Assembly (NCBI GenBank): GCA_012862575.1
Contig: BLSF01000039.1
Coordinates: 125,695-189,694 of the forward strand
DNA length: 64,000 bases
Direction of reading: 5' to 3'
Source: Parietichytrium sp. I65-24A
Lineage: Eukaryota; Sar; Bigyra; Thraustochytrida; Thraustochytriidae
In this document: in pieces, positions 30,361-42,195 of the stretch
Position numbering within the stretch: position 1 is the stretch's first letter
Layout: the number at the start of each line of letters is the position of its first letter
Program-made: the position numbers and the translations under genes
The notes under the pieces: generated by a model
Databases searched by the model: none
What the model saw: only the letters and a program-made list of their open reading frames with translations
Told to the model about the DNA's origin: nothing

Positions 30361-33300
30361 GTCACACAAAGAGCTCTGCTCGAACTGACGCGGCCGGTTT
30401 GTAACATATATATTATACAGAACTCTGAACAAAGGATACAAATAGACCGGGGCGGCTCGGACTGCAAAGCTCATCAATCTCCTGGGCGGACGAAAACCTT
30501 CGCATACCTTCCACAACCTTGATTCGATCGACATCGTGCTCGTGTGGCGAAGGCAGGTCTGTACTAGGACAAATGATTGTGAATGATTCGAACCCCTCTT
30601 CTTTTAGGAAAGGCACTTGCTTCTTCAGAACAGATTCAAGGACTCCTCTCTCTCAAAAGGTAAATATTAGTGAAATCTTACTCTCGAATGAAATGCAATT
30701 TGCTCAAATTCTCCAAATTCACCTCCACATGCTTTTTTTACGCCTCTCTTCAACATAAATATGCCCAAGTTCTCAATAGCTCAACAATCACCAATGACTT
30801 GCTGCGCAGACATCTGTGTTATCAAGGCAATGAACTCTAGCAGATGGTCGCTCTGAAATAGCTTGCCGCGATCGCGATCGCGATTCTTTCGAAGCTAGCT
30901 CAGTTTCAAGCTCTTGCATCTAAATTCATGGTCAAAGTTCGGGTCTTTCGGCCATGTTCAAAGACCTGAGAGGAGTTTAAAAAGAACTAGCCCAATACCG
31001 CCGCCAATTCAGCTCGTTGCTTTTCTCTGTCGGAGTCCAAGGCGCTGCGCTTATCCGAGGCATCATTCTTGACAACACCTGTACTCGACTACCAAACCCA
31101 TTTGTATTTTTTGCACTTCGCAAGAATTCGGTGATCACTCGCGAGCACATGAATGCTCTTGTTTGAGAACATTCATTGTTCTTCCTATGAGCAATTCGTT
31201 GTTCATTGACACGGATGAACACAACATTGCTCCTTAATGGTATGGTTATCATAAACATTATGCTTCGCGGAGTGTTGAATCTGTAGTTGGTTGCGTCATC
31301 AGGGATTGCGCGAACTATTTTTTCTGATTGCGCAGTCAGGTGACGATGCGAGTCACTATCTGAAAACTCTAATCACAGAGTTTTTGTGCACTCCGTAGTA
31401 GGGCTCCTCTTGGTTTTTTCTTGGTGCAACAGCAGCAGCTCCACACCAAACTTTCATAAATTATCATTTCATTTCATCTCATTTCGATTCGATTCGATTC
31501 GATCGACTTAATCAGGAAAAAGATCAGTCAAAAGCGGATTGAATTTTGTTGTTGTTGTTGCTGTTGCTGTTTTTTGCTCATCAGAATCCATGTTCCAAAA
31601 TCACCAACTGTTTTCCTCTTATTTCTTTTCAAATGCCATTGGACAGAGAAAGAACGTTCAAAGTCAACCGTAAATTAATTCGCAAACAAAATCTCGCTTC
31701 AGCCGATTTTCAGAGAGAAGAGATGGCTGTGAAAACGACTCATATTGATTTAGAGTTGTCTAAGCAGGCAGATAGTTTCAAAAACAGTCTCTGTTTTGCC
31801 TCGCTCGGCGGGATCGGAAGGGCGTTCCGAACTTTCCTCAAAGGACAGCGAGAAGCGTCGACCACTAGGCATAGATAGCTCGCTCACGCAGAGCGGGCGC
31901 TCTGACGCACCTCGCCTCTCCCTCACTGCTCTCTCGACGGGCAGAGTTGGCTGTGATTCCTTGACAACATTCCGAGGTTTGCACTACACGCAAGTTCCTT
32001 CACTAAGCTTATCTTGATTGAAATCACTCACGCATCAGCCGCGAACCTGACGGTCAACGCAATTCCTCTGTTCTGCATTTCTTTGTCCAGACGAGAGCTT
32101 GCACTGACTGCGAGTATCAATGCCGAACGATCGATCAAAATTCAGGTTTCAGAATTGAGGTTTCAGAATTGCAGAATTGCAGAATTTCAGAGAAGAAAAG
32201 ATTATCCAGCTCAAAGACTTGGGGAGGCCTCCGTGATATCATTATAGACCTTCCACTCGTCTGGCTAGCTGCGATGTGACTGGGACTGCGACACGTGGAA
32301 AGATGAATGATTTTCCAGCTCCTATTCTCCCAGCAACTGGGAGAAGAATATAAAAAGGTAGAATGGCCTTTTGTAGAGCTTTGTCACAGATTTAGAATGA
32401 GAATTGGAGGTGTACTGCGCTAAGCACACGCGGAGCTCTCAAGTTGTCTGAATAGTAGTCATTGGACATATTCATTCAGACTTGGTTTCAGAGATTCAGT
32501 GTGAACCTATTCTTCTTCTTTTTTCTTTTTTAATAAAGATACCATGCGGTGATTCCGACGTTTTTCATTCTTAAAAACCATTGCAAGGGCTCATGTGATT
32601 TGGTGCGCTATTCAAAAAAGCAGACTACTTGCTCCAACAAGCACTTGCTCTCGAAAGACGGCATCTTTGGACCATGGAACTTGGTCGACGAAGTCGCGAC
32701 GAAGACCAAGAAAGAAAGAAAAGAAAGAAGGAAATACGTTATTCACATCCAGTTCAGAGTGAAAGCCTCTGGCTGAGGCAGTTTAATTTATCTTTGATGG
32801 AGAAGAAGCTCCCGTTCTCCCGTTGCAATAAACTTTCATTAGCAGTGCAGGAGACTGCCTTTGGCCTATGCATGCCTAGGCGCATGGTTTAGGAGCCTCG
32901 GTTCGCGCCAACACACAGTGTGCGGTCCACCACGAGAGAGAAGCGCTTCGTTCACTCACGCCACTCGTTGTCCATTCGAACGAGAACAAGAACGAGAATA
33001 AGAATTAGGAGGAAGAGGAGGAAGAGGAGGAGGACGAGAGGACAAAGATTACAACAGTCGATCAAACGAAGCAACTTGGCAAGTGGCCTTAAGTATCAGA
33101 AATTTAAATTCCGCGAAGACTTGTGCAGCAGAAACGAGTTGGCTGACGGGCTTTTGGAAGCTATCAAGCCCTTCTCCGACTCCTGCTCCACTTCTCTGGG
33201 TCTTCGATTCTCAGTATCAAGATCGACTTTGAGAGACTCGTCTGCAGTAAGTTAGACAAAAAGTTTGCCACCTCGGCGCGCCACGGAGAGTCGGAGACTG

Positions 33301-33983
33301 GACGTTGCTATTGCCTGACTTGCCTGACGGTGTAGTCAGGTGTCACCTTGCTCCGAGATAGAGCTCGCTACGGTGGGCCAGCGACTCAGCGAGTCGATAC
33401 ACTTCGTTGCAACGTACTCCCATTACCATCGCGACTCGGAGGGTGGCCGTACTTTGGCACATCTGAAGCTAGCACAGAAGACGGGGAGAGAAAAGAGCCT
33501 GTCACAAGTGAAATTCGCACCACAAAAACTTGAGCTTTGTATCGCATCGCGCACGACCTGCAACTTACACTTGGACGCATATCTTTCTTTCTTTTTTCTT
33601 TGGCCTAGGTGCGAGTTGTTATGCTACTCACAGTCAGTACAGCGCTGACAGCGAGCACCACGCAGTTAGTCGCCCGAGGTGGTTTGGGAAAACACAATTT
33701 GGCAGAGATACTCGAATACAACATAGTACAATTCAACCCAACTTACAGCTTCGGGCAGATCTGACTACTAGCACATTTGGGTTCCGAAAGCCACGAGCTG
33801 AAAAGACTTTGGTGTGATTGCGCCAACGCAGCAGCAGACCAGGAATCCATCTGAACGGATTGCGCCGGCGGAGTGGAGGGAAAGAAAGACAAATAGAAAA
33901 AGTCGTACGAGGAGTAAGGGGAGAAGGAGTAGTGTCTGTGGTGTCTGTGATCTCCGAAAGGAAGAGAGAGTCTGCAGAGCGCG
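30361..33983. other. 3.6-kb intergenic region upstream of squalene synthase
   Basis: No supported gene. It includes a GATTC run at 31480-31503, a GTT/GCT run at 31545-31570, a GAA/AGG purine tract at 32980-33045 and a TGACTGTGA motif on the minus strand at 33628. The final 200 bases should contain the squalene synthase promoter and leader. Confidence 0.5.
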
Positions 33984-35480
33984 ATGATCATGTTTCTCTC
34001 GTTCGCGATCGAGATGATTGTGTGCTTTGTGCTGCTCGATTTCGCTCTGGAGCAGCGATGGGCCGTGGTCGGAACCGCCTTCGTGGCGGCGATCCTGCTC
34101 TCACTGCTGAGCAAGCGCCGCAAGAACAATGAGGATCTCAAACAAGGCGCTTATGGAAAAGTCGTCGTTTTCAAAGAGCCGCTGCTTCGCCAGCTCGCAC
34201 GGCCGACCGAGGTGATCGCCATGCTCAGATGCCGCTTCGGCGCGCTCAATGACCCGCGGGATGCAGGCCTGGACTATGGCCTGGAGTCGTTCAGGCTGGA
34301 CCCAGCCGATGTACGCTTTTGCCAAGTCAAGCTCAAGCAGGTGAGCAGGTCCTTTGCGCAGGTCATTACGTTTCTTCCAAACAGCGAGGCATCTCCACTT
34401 CGGCTGGCAGTGGCTCTGTTCTACTTGGTTCTCCGCGCGCTGGACACCGTCGAGGATGACATGGAACTGAGCAGATTCAACAATTACGTTTTGGCAGTGG
34501 ATAAACGAGGCGTGGAGGACGCAAGGCTTGCGGCAAAGCAGCGTCTATTGCGCGAGTTTGCACAGCGGCTTCAGGACAATATTAATGGCAAGGATTCTCA
34601 CCAGCACTTGGCCGGATTCGGGGAGGGCCACGAGAAGGAGCTGTTGGAAAGCATTGACGTCCTCGTCCGCGTCATGGCCAAATTGCCAAAGGCTCTCCAG
34701 CAAGTCATTCTTGCCATCACCAACGAAATGGGCGAAGGTATGGCAGATTACATTGCTCGTGACCTGAAGAACGGGACCGAAGATGCCATTGACTTTGAGA
34801 GATATTGCCACATTGCAGCTGGAACCGTTGGTGACGGGCTCACCAGACTCTTTGCGGTTTGCGGATATGCACCACACGCTCTGGTTCAGCGCCGTGACTT
34901 GTGGGATTCGATGGGAAGTTTCCTGCAGCGCACCAACATCATCAGAGACTACTTGGAGGATCTCGTAGATGGCAGAGCTTGGTGGCCGAAATCTGTTTGG
35001 AGACAATACACTGATGGACAAGAAAGACTCTCCGTGCTTGCTGACAGCTCTTCGATTCAGAGCGGGAAGAGCGTCGCATGCCTTGATCACATGATTGCAG
35101 ACACACTGGAGATGGTGCCCCTCTGCATTGAATATCTCGAGAACCTAAGAAACGATCGCGTGTTTTCGTTTTGTGCGCTGCCGCAAATCATGGCAGTTGC
35201 GACGCTGGCTGAGTGCTACGCGAACGAGCAGGTGTTCCAGGGCGTGGTGAAGATTCGCAAGGGAATGGCCGCTCAAATTATGCTTGATCTTGCACCAAAT
35301 CAAGGGCACGTCCAGTCTATGCGCGTGTGCACGTTGGAGTGGTTTGCAAGATTTGTCAAGGTTATCCACGAAAAGTCACAGAACAGCACCTCACATGGCG
35401 CCGCCCGCAACGAAAAGATCTGCGACAAGCTCAGCAATATGCTCGCGGTCAAGATAACTGCCGAGAAGAAATTAATGTGA
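33984..35480 (+). CDS. SQS: Squalene synthase with N-terminal membrane anchor
   Basis: Single exon, 498 residues. It joins two farnesyl diphosphates head-to-head through presqualene diphosphate to squalene, using NADPH, as the entry to sterol synthesis. Both Asp-rich substrate and Mg2+ motifs are present: LRALDTVEDDM (DTVEDD 154-159) and NIIRDYLEDL (RDYLED 321-326). Also conserved are KLKQVSRSFAQVI near 116-128 and ERYCHIAAGTVGDGLT near 272-287. Length compared with the usual 400-450 is explained by an unusual N-terminus: residues 3-22 and 26-43 are strongly hydrophobic, followed by SKRRK. The usual C-terminal membrane helix is absent, the protein ending in a hydrophilic MLAVKITAEKKLM. It should sit on the ER with the anchor at the other end. 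Confidence 0.94.
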   Translation: MIMFLSFAIEMIVCFVLLDFALEQRWAVVGTAFVAAILLSLLSKRRKNNEDLKQGAYGKVVVFKEPLLRQLARPTEVIAMLRCRFGALNDPRDAGLDYGLESFRLDPADVRFCQVKLKQVSRSFAQVITFLPNSEASPLRLAVALFYLVLRALDTVEDDMELSRFNNYVLAVDKRGVEDARLAAKQRLLREFAQRLQDNINGKDSHQHLAGFGEGHEKELLESIDVLVRVMAKLPKALQQVILAITNEMGEGMADYIARDLKNGTEDAIDFERYCHIAAGTVGDGLTRLFAVCGYAPHALVQRRDLWDSMGSFLQRTNIIRDYLEDLVDGRAWWPKSVWRQYTDGQERLSVLADSSSIQSGKSVACLDHMIADTLEMVPLCIEYLENLRNDRVFSFCALPQIMAVATLAECYANEQVFQGVVKIRKGMAAQIMLDLAPNQGHVQSMRVCTLEWFARFVKVIHEKSQNSTSHGAARNEKICDKLSNMLAVKITAEKKLM

Positions 35481-36062
35481 GAGGCCACTGTACTGTATAC
35501 ATCACTCAACTCAAACAAGAACGTTCTTTCTTTTTTTCTTTTCCCAAATTCTTCTCTCTCGTCTATCATCGGTGTACAATGGCTTGCTTGTTTGCTGTGT
35601 TCTCAAGTTTTCGGGTTCGGGAAATGTAAATTAGTTCTTTCCATTCGCTAACTCTGGATGGAGAGTCGACGATACTAGTGGGTGACGAAAGTTGTAAGAC
35701 TGCAGTGTTCTGCCCGATTCGGAAACTGTTCTGGTAAGCAAATAGTTTTTGAACGAATATATGTATTGTCAACGTTTGGAGTTCTAACTGATGATTTCAT
35801 AAAGAAATTTTTTCTAACAAATCTAACGAAAAATGCACACACTTTGACGCAAGGCCCGATCAATAATATTTCAAAGCTGGGGTAACTCTGTCCAATCTTA
35901 TTTCACTGACAAGTCAAAAGATGCAAATGGGCCAACAAAAGATGGCAGGCCGGGACTAATGGCGTTTTAAAAAATCTAACAAGAATTTCATCTGCTCCAT
36001 CATGAATGATGGCGCGATGAAAATCATAAGGCAGTTGCTGCTAATTCCATTCGAAGAGAGAA
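35481..36062. other. Convergent 3' region
   Basis: The squalene synthase and AGC kinase genes end toward each other here. The stretch is AT-rich with T runs just after the squalene synthase stop. No gene is seen. Confidence 0.6.
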
Positions 36063-37466
36063 TCAAGCAGCTACCAAAAACTCGCGAGTGGTGTACTCGC
36101 GGGATGTATCGGAGGCGGAATCAAAATCCCAATGCCTGAAGCGCCCGTTGATCATCGCACAGGTCGCGGCGGTGCTCCGCGGGCTCTTCTTGCACTGCAA
36201 AGCAGAGTTGATTCCAGTGTTTGTGAAACTCGAGTCGAAATTCTGCAAAAATGCTTCCAAGTTCACCTTGCACTTGCTCTTGTTGCAGCTCCTGTTGCTG
36301 GAGGGCAAGAAGTGCACGGCCTTTTCCTTCCGGCCGCCAGACTTTTTGGTTGTCTGTCCGCCAGTGCTGGTTAGGGAAGGGTCACTTTGACTCTGACCGA
36401 TACCGCGGCAAGATGGCAGCGCAGGGACAGGAACCTTGCCTTCGCGCAAGAGGTCCCAGTCGATCGTCTCAAAGAAAGGGTGACTGTACAATGCCCCAAC
36501 ACCGCCCTGAGAGCGCGATCCAAAACGCTTGAGAGGGTTTCGGCAAAGCAGGCTGTTGATCAAAGCCTTGGCGTCCCTGCTAATCTGAACGGACGATGGA
36601 TAAACCAGGTCGTGTCCGACGACAATTCTCTCAAACATGACGGCTTTGTTTGGGTGCGTAAACGCCGGCTGACCGACCAACATGTCGTACACGAGATTTC
36701 CGAACGTCCACCAGTCAGCCATGTACCCATATGCGCTCACACTTGTGCCTCGCCACCTCTGCGAGCGATGGCACAGAATCATCTCAGGCGCCATGTAATG
36801 CACGCTACCACAGATGGTCCGCGCGCCAGCCTGTTCGCTAACGCCAATTTTAGACAACCCAAAGTCTCCGAGTTTGATGCGTCCACGACTGTCAATGAGC
36901 ATGTTTTCGCACTTGAGGTCCCTGTACACCACGCCATTCTTGTGAAGGTAGATGAGCGCGTCGCAGGCCTGCGCGCAATAGTGGCGAGCGATATCCTCAG
37001 GAAAACGGCCCACACGGTCCAGATGGAAGAACATTTCGCCACCTCCGCAAAACTCTGAGACGAGGCACAGCTTGGTGGGCGTCTGGAAAGACGCGACAAG
37101 GCCCAGCAGGAACGGGTGTCCCGCAAAACGCGACATGATCTCCCGCTCCGCGAGGGTGTGCTCGATCTGATTCCTGGAAAACACTTCCATCTTGTCGAGC
37201 ACCTTGACCGCAAACAGCTCCTGATCATCATCCTCGGCCGCGGAGGCCCTGGTCGCCACGAACACCTGCCCGAACGACCCTTTCCCGACACATCGATGCA
37301 GCTCAAACTCTCCCAACGCAACGCGCCCTTTCTTGCTCGCCCGCTGCTTACCCGAGCTCGCGAACGCCTTGCCTATCCACGCCATCATCTTCTGCAGCTT
37401 GGCTCCCTTCGCAACCTTCTTCACCGTCTGCGCGCCAGCTGCTGACACCAACACATCCGACGACAT
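36063..37466 (-). CDS. AGC-family serine/threonine protein kinase
   Basis: Single exon, 467 residues. The kinase domain covers about 54-332: Gly loop GKGSFGQVF (61-69), catalytic Lys in FAVKVL (K88), YRDLKCEN catalytic loop (D183), DFG at 201-203, activation-loop TICGS with Thr217 in the PDK1-site position, and APE at 226-228. The YRDLK form and a GSxHYMAPE activation end mark the AGC group (Akt/S6K/SGK/PKA-like). After the kinase core there is a basic, Ser-rich tail. Near the C-terminus FRHWDF could be a degenerate hydrophobic motif, with Asp replacing the phosphorylated Ser/Thr. No PH or C2 domain is present; the N-terminal 50 residues are basic. The upstream activator and substrate are unknown. 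A 14-residue insert (RSQRWRGTSVSAYG) after APE is unusual. Confidence 0.93.
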   Translation of the reverse strand: MSSDVLVSAAGAQTVKKVAKGAKLQKMMAWIGKAFASSGKQRASKKGRVALGEFELHRCVGKGSFGQVFVATRASAAEDDDQELFAVKVLDKMEVFSRNQIEHTLAEREIMSRFAGHPFLLGLVASFQTPTKLCLVSEFCGGGEMFFHLDRVGRFPEDIARHYCAQACDALIYLHKNGVVYRDLKCENMLIDSRGRIKLGDFGLSKIGVSEQAGARTICGSVHYMAPEMILCHRSQRWRGTSVSAYGYMADWWTFGNLVYDMLVGQPAFTHPNKAVMFERIVVGHDLVYPSSVQISRDAKALINSLLCRNPLKRFGSRSQGGVGALYSHPFFETIDWDLLREGKVPVPALPSCRGIGQSQSDPSLTSTGGQTTKKSGGRKEKAVHFLPSSNRSCNKSKCKVNLEAFLQNFDSSFTNTGINSALQCKKSPRSTAATCAMINGRFRHWDFDSASDTSREYTTREFLVAA

Positions 37467-40238
37467 TTTCTATTTATATACGCGCTTTCGCCTCCCACTA
37501 CCACACCACTACACCACTCCGGCCCGCCCGAGGACACAATCCGCGTACGCGTACGCTCCGATTCAGCGAGTATTGCGCGTACTGTAAGTACTGGGACTGC
37601 CAAAGTGGGCCGACGTCTGCAAAATTCAACAGAATGAGTTCTTCGACTGCTCTAAATTTCTTCGACTCGGTGGCTCTCTTTTTCTTTCCTCTCACTGCTC
37701 TAAAACTACTGCTACTCGAGGACCTAATTCTCATCGCCCAAGCTAAGTTACCTAGGGAGTTACTCTTGAATAAGTTGCAGTCGGAACTAGAGTTACAGTA
37801 GATGATCGGGTAGAAGGCTAGCTCGGACTGACTGACTGACTGTGAATGAATGACTCACACTCTCACGTACCCCGAGTGGTCCTCAGCCGTCGTCTAGTCT
37901 CGCGGCTGCTAATGTTTCAGATAGATAATGGATAGGACCCTTCCCGTTTTTGAAGCAGTGTTTTTCTTTTTCCTGCAGTGTCTATTATTTAGAGTAGGTA
38001 GTTACTATTGACTGGTTCAGTCGGGCGGAAGAGAGGGAGATTCACCTGCCAGTGTGACGACAACGTCCAACAGTCAGAGTAGGGCCAGCTAGCGATTGCT
38101 GGTAACCAGCTGATGAGGTACTGCTGAATAGATGGCGATCGGATCAACGCCACTCGTACCAGTGGTATGGACCGGCGGTATAAACCTATACGCCTAGCTT
38201 CCTTTTTCTTTTTCTTTTTCTTTTTCTTTACCTCCTTTTTCTTTTCCTGTGTCTTGAAAGCTTCCCTCACGGTTGAAGGAGACTGAACCGACCAACGCAG
38301 AATGAAAACATTGACTCAAATTCAATTCCTTTACTGCATCTTCTCTAAAAAAATTAATGCGATAGAAATGCCGGACTGACGCAGAGGACCGGTGGAGGCG
38401 ACCGCTAACGTTTCCGTTGGGTGGAGTGGTAGATGATAGCACCGCTAGAAGCGAGTCCTAAATGGCGATGTGAGGGGAGTGAGTGAAGTGAAGTGGTTGG
38501 AATTTGTGAGTTTGCGAGTTTGGGGATGTTTGGGGAGCTCATTTGCTCATTTGCAGTTTTCGTGAAATTTCTTCTTTCTTTTTTTTAATCTTGCATTTCG
38601 CATTTACAATGAGCGTGTGGAAAAAAGTTGGCTGTCAGTCGTGCGCAGATCTCAACTCACATATCTGTCCGTCATTGAGAGATCAATGAAAGTTCAAGCT
38701 TTACTCCATCCAATTCAGTTTCCCGGCCCTCGAAAATCTCGACAACCACGAGCCCCGACTCGCGCGTGAGTAGAATCAGTAGAATCCGAGAGAAGAAACT
38801 TACAGCTTACTGAGGTATCAGTAGCGGATCGGAAGCGAGGAGCGTGGTTGTCACACTCTGACACTCCCGACGTAAGGTTTGCGTAAGCAAGGCTGCGCTC
38901 CATCCGTCGGCTATTTAACGGGATATATGATGGATACCATAGGCGGATGACGTCAGCTCGTGTCTCGGCGGAAGGTTTCAAAGTTGCTGTGGAGCAAACT
39001 GGTTGGTCAGGTATTGGGGTGGAGCAACTTAAACTATACTGCTTCGGCTCACGTGGAGATGCGCATTATTTTACACCGGCATACTTTAAGATCTCCTCCT
39101 TGCGCAAGTGCTGATGTGTGCGGCTGCACAAGACCTGGTGTAGGCTTTACCGGGTGGTCTTTCGAATGTGGCTGCGCGAAGGAGGACTGGACATCTCCTG
39201 GAGAGTTTTAGTTCGGCAGAGGTAAATAAGCATCATTTCTTAGGGCAAAATCTGAGCCCCGGCCAACGAATTTATCACGTAGACGTCGCAGCAGTGGTCG
39301 AATGGGCCAATGGGCCACACTGGTGAGCTCATTTCGGCCGGGACGAGAGGCACTATAAGCTATAGCCTCAGGAGCGTGTGCTGGTGTGCTGGATCTGTTG
39401 GCATTTTGCTTCATACCCATATTTTTTTAACAAGAATATACCGATCAGAATTGCTCATTGTTAATTATTTGCAGTTGGAGCAGTTTCCAAAAGCAGTTTC
39501 CAAAAGCTCTGTTTTTTTTTTCTCGGGTTTCCATGTTCTCAGCACGTTCCAAACTTCCAGCACTCGTACCAGATACCTAGAGCAGGCGATAGTGCATGGT
39601 TATGCATAGCTGTGCATAGACGACAAGAAAAAGAGTCAGTTTCTTCGAGTTTTGGACCTCTCGTACGCCAGGTGGAAGAAGCTGACGCAAGTTTTCCAAA
39701 TGTGAAGTACTCTGCTCTATGCCCGCTGGCTCCAAAGATGACGTCATCTTGCGGCCGCATTCGTCCGACAAACGTGGTGCGTCTGTTACCAGTTTCCGCC
39801 TCAGACATTTCCAGCGCAGATTGTTTGCTCCAACTTTTCCTTCTATCTAAATTCTATAAAATAATTCACTTGTTTTCTCTTTCTTCTCACATTCTCTTGT
39901 CGCAAGAACTCATGTCGCAAGAACTCATGTCGACTTGGGCTGCGCGTTTGTCCCAGCCCCGACATGCTGACGCATTTCTATGGTCAGGTTCAAGGCTGGA
40001 AAAAAGATCTGTCCCGGTGCTGACTCAACGGCTGACTGACTGGCTGGTGGATTCGATCGGCAGCGATGGCAGCGATGGCAGATGGAACCGAGCGCCGGCA
40101 ACGAAAATTGGGTTCCAAATGTGTACACTGCGGATGGCTTCTGCGCGGGCGATGAAACATTAGGATAGATTACTATTAGAATGCTTGATTTTGGAGAATA
40201 CTACTCATGGCCCCGCCGCATGCTGCAATTTGTGAGCA
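37467..40238. other. 2.8-kb intergenic region
   Basis: No supported gene. It holds a TATA-like element beside the kinase start (37470-37481), a TGAC tandem with TGACTGTGA at 37837-37845, a CTTTTT run at 38200-38240 and many short open frames. The longest (plus strand, about 39612-40163) lacks an ATG near its start and mixes coding character, so it was not called. Confidence 0.5.
37470..37481 (-). promoter_or_regulatory. TATA-like element beside AGC kinase start
   Basis: On the minus strand GTATATAAATAG ends four bases before the kinase ATG. If it is a true TATA box, transcription would begin inside the coding frame and the real start would be Met27 or Met28. Otherwise it is leader sequence. 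Confidence 0.3.
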
Positions 40239-42025
40239 TCATGTGACCACCAGCTTGCTTGAAAAGGTCGTCAGTGCGATGCCGAAAGCCTGGTACGGCG
40301 AAATCGGGTGGCGGAAATCAAGACTAAACCGGTCTTTCTCAACCTTGCCAAACCGTAAGCAAACAGTATCTGCTCCAAACTCCTCATCCATTCCCTCGTT
40401 CTTTGAGTTTGGAACGAGCAAAAAGTTCTTCTTTGAGGCCAGCTTGACTCTCCCATTAAAGTTTAAGGTCCACGCTTGCTGTGAGCAGGAGAAGAGTAAG
40501 AACAACAACAACAAGAGACACCAATCATGGTTAGTGCACAACGAGACTCTTTCGCCTCGGAACAGACAGAAAGACGACTTACCAATTCCTCGTTCCAGCT
40601 CGGCTTTTTGGTCTCAAAGGTGAGCAGATCCTCCTGCTCCTCTAGCTCCACCGCCGTGTACTCGTCGCCCTTAGTGGCTTGAAACTTTTGAAGGATGTTC
40701 AGGTCCTTCGAAAGCCTCGTTTTGCTCGATTGATTGAACCGAGAAGATAAGGAATAAAGCTGTCCCCGCAGACCTTGCTCCGGATCCCACCGAGGCAGCA
40801 CTGCTGTTAGCGTGTTTGGCACTCTCCCAAACATATTGGTTTCGTACATGACACAACCCAACTCGTGGTGAATTCGCTTCCGGGTGGAAGTTGGGTTCTC
40901 CACGCGGTAATCATGCATTGTGAACGTGGTCCCGACAAAGTTGCTGACCATAGATCCTAAAAACCTGGCGCTCTCGCTATGGACCGGGACTTCTTTGAGT
41001 TGTGCGTCGAGCTTCACTGTTTGATCATTGTGGAACAAAACCCAGCCCTTGCCATTCTTCGGGAGAACCGCTGCCAGTAAAAACTTGTTGTCAGACTCCC
41101 GGAAAAAATGAAATGAAATCATCTTGTCGCCGCGATATCTCTTCACGTATCCGTAGACCATGTCCATGTGCTCTGGCGGCTCGTACATGAGGCTCTTTTG
41201 TTTGTAGATAATACTTCTCGCTTCAAATGCTTCGCCACGATCGTCAGAAAAGACGTCCTCAATGCGTATGGCTTGGCGGAACCGGATTCTGTATTTCCCT
41301 TCAGCTTGTGCAATAGTCAACATCTCTTCAACCCTCTCCAAGCACAGACCTGCGCAGGATTGATCGTTAATAGACACAAGAATGTCTCCGCGGTGGATCC
41401 TACTCCTCTTCGTCCCGTCTGCGAATGGAACCAAAAAGTCCTCGTCCGGAAGTTCGTCAACCATCAACGCCTTTCCTAGCCAGTCTTCGTCGAATGTGAT
41501 GCCGCTCTTGCCTGGTTCAAACCTCACATCGTACACGTCGTTCTCACCCATCGCCACAGGGCCGGGTGGTAACCGGGGCGCCTTTTGCGAAGTCTCCGCG
41601 GAAAAATCCGGATGGTCGCGCAAGTTTTCAAACGGATCATACGAATTCTTCCGCGTAGGTGCCTGGGCCAACACCTGCGCCTCGCTCTTGATAGCCTTCG
41701 TTCCGCATTCCGTACACGCGTCTCTGCGCATCGAAACGCGCGCCCCGCACTCTGTGCAAAACACGTATTTGCCCTCTTTCGGCTCGCCATCGTCGTTGCC
41801 TCCTCCGTGACCACCGACATCCTCGCTTTCATCATCGTCGTCGTCATCCTCGTCGTCGTCCCCACTGTCATCATCATTCGACTTCAACTTGCGAAGCTCT
41901 GCTTTCGCAGGAGGCTCTTTCTTCGTGCTCTTCTCGCGGCGAACACGTCCCTCGTCGGACTCCTTCTTCACCATGCCCAACCCGACATCTTCATCGTCGT
42001 CGTACAGCAAAGAGCTGTTCTCCAT
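40239..42025 (-). CDS. Zinc ribbon-PDZ-Tubby protein, two exons
   Basis: Exon 1 is 42025-40583 (481 codons) and exon 2 is 40478-40239. The 104-nt intron begins GTAAGT and ends CACAG, phase 0, and rejoins the Tubby domain exactly: PSWNEEL then QAWTLNFNGRV. Total 560 residues. The start is the ATG at 42025; a TTG four codons upstream opens the same frame. Layout: acidic Lys/Asp-rich N-terminus (DDDSGDDDEDDDDDDESED at 51-69), a small CxxC-CxxC zinc ribbon (C90, C93, C104, C107), a PDZ-like domain at about 162-250 (HRGDILVSINDQSCAGL, KYRIRF), then the Tubby beta-barrel from about 290 to the end, closing with the buried helix YQAFGIALTTFSSKLV. Tubby domains bind PI(4,5)P2 at the plasma membrane and can shuttle to the nucleus. 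The PDZ presumably recruits partners. Regulation is unknown. Confidence 0.9.
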
Positions 42026-42131
42026 CGCCACGCTCAAAACTAGTTTCCTGACTCGAGGACGGTTTTCTGCGTCTGGTCCCCCCGGACGTTGAGGACTTTG
42101 AAGGCTCTCTGAAATCTACTTCTGTCTATCT

Positions 42132-42195
42132 GCTTCCTTGCTTCCTTGCTTCCTTGCTTCCTTACTTCCTTGCTTGGTTGCTTGGTTGCTTCCTT
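42132..42195. repeat. CTTCCTTG minisatellite
   Basis: About eight degenerate 8-base units (CTTCCTTG, CTTACTTC, CTTGGTTG) about 110 bases upstream of the Tubby gene start. Confidence 0.85.

Noticed and set aside
30580-30600. B-box-like word GGTTCGAATC on the minus strand
   Set aside because: No A box or cloverleaf pairing lies upstream at the right distance.
31546-31878. 110-codon frame starting in a GTT/GCT run
   Set aside because: Starts MLLLLLLL from the repeat and shows no further coding support.
39612-40163. 183-codon plus-strand frame
   Set aside because: It opens on GTG, runs through T-rich repeats, and has no domain or homologous feel.
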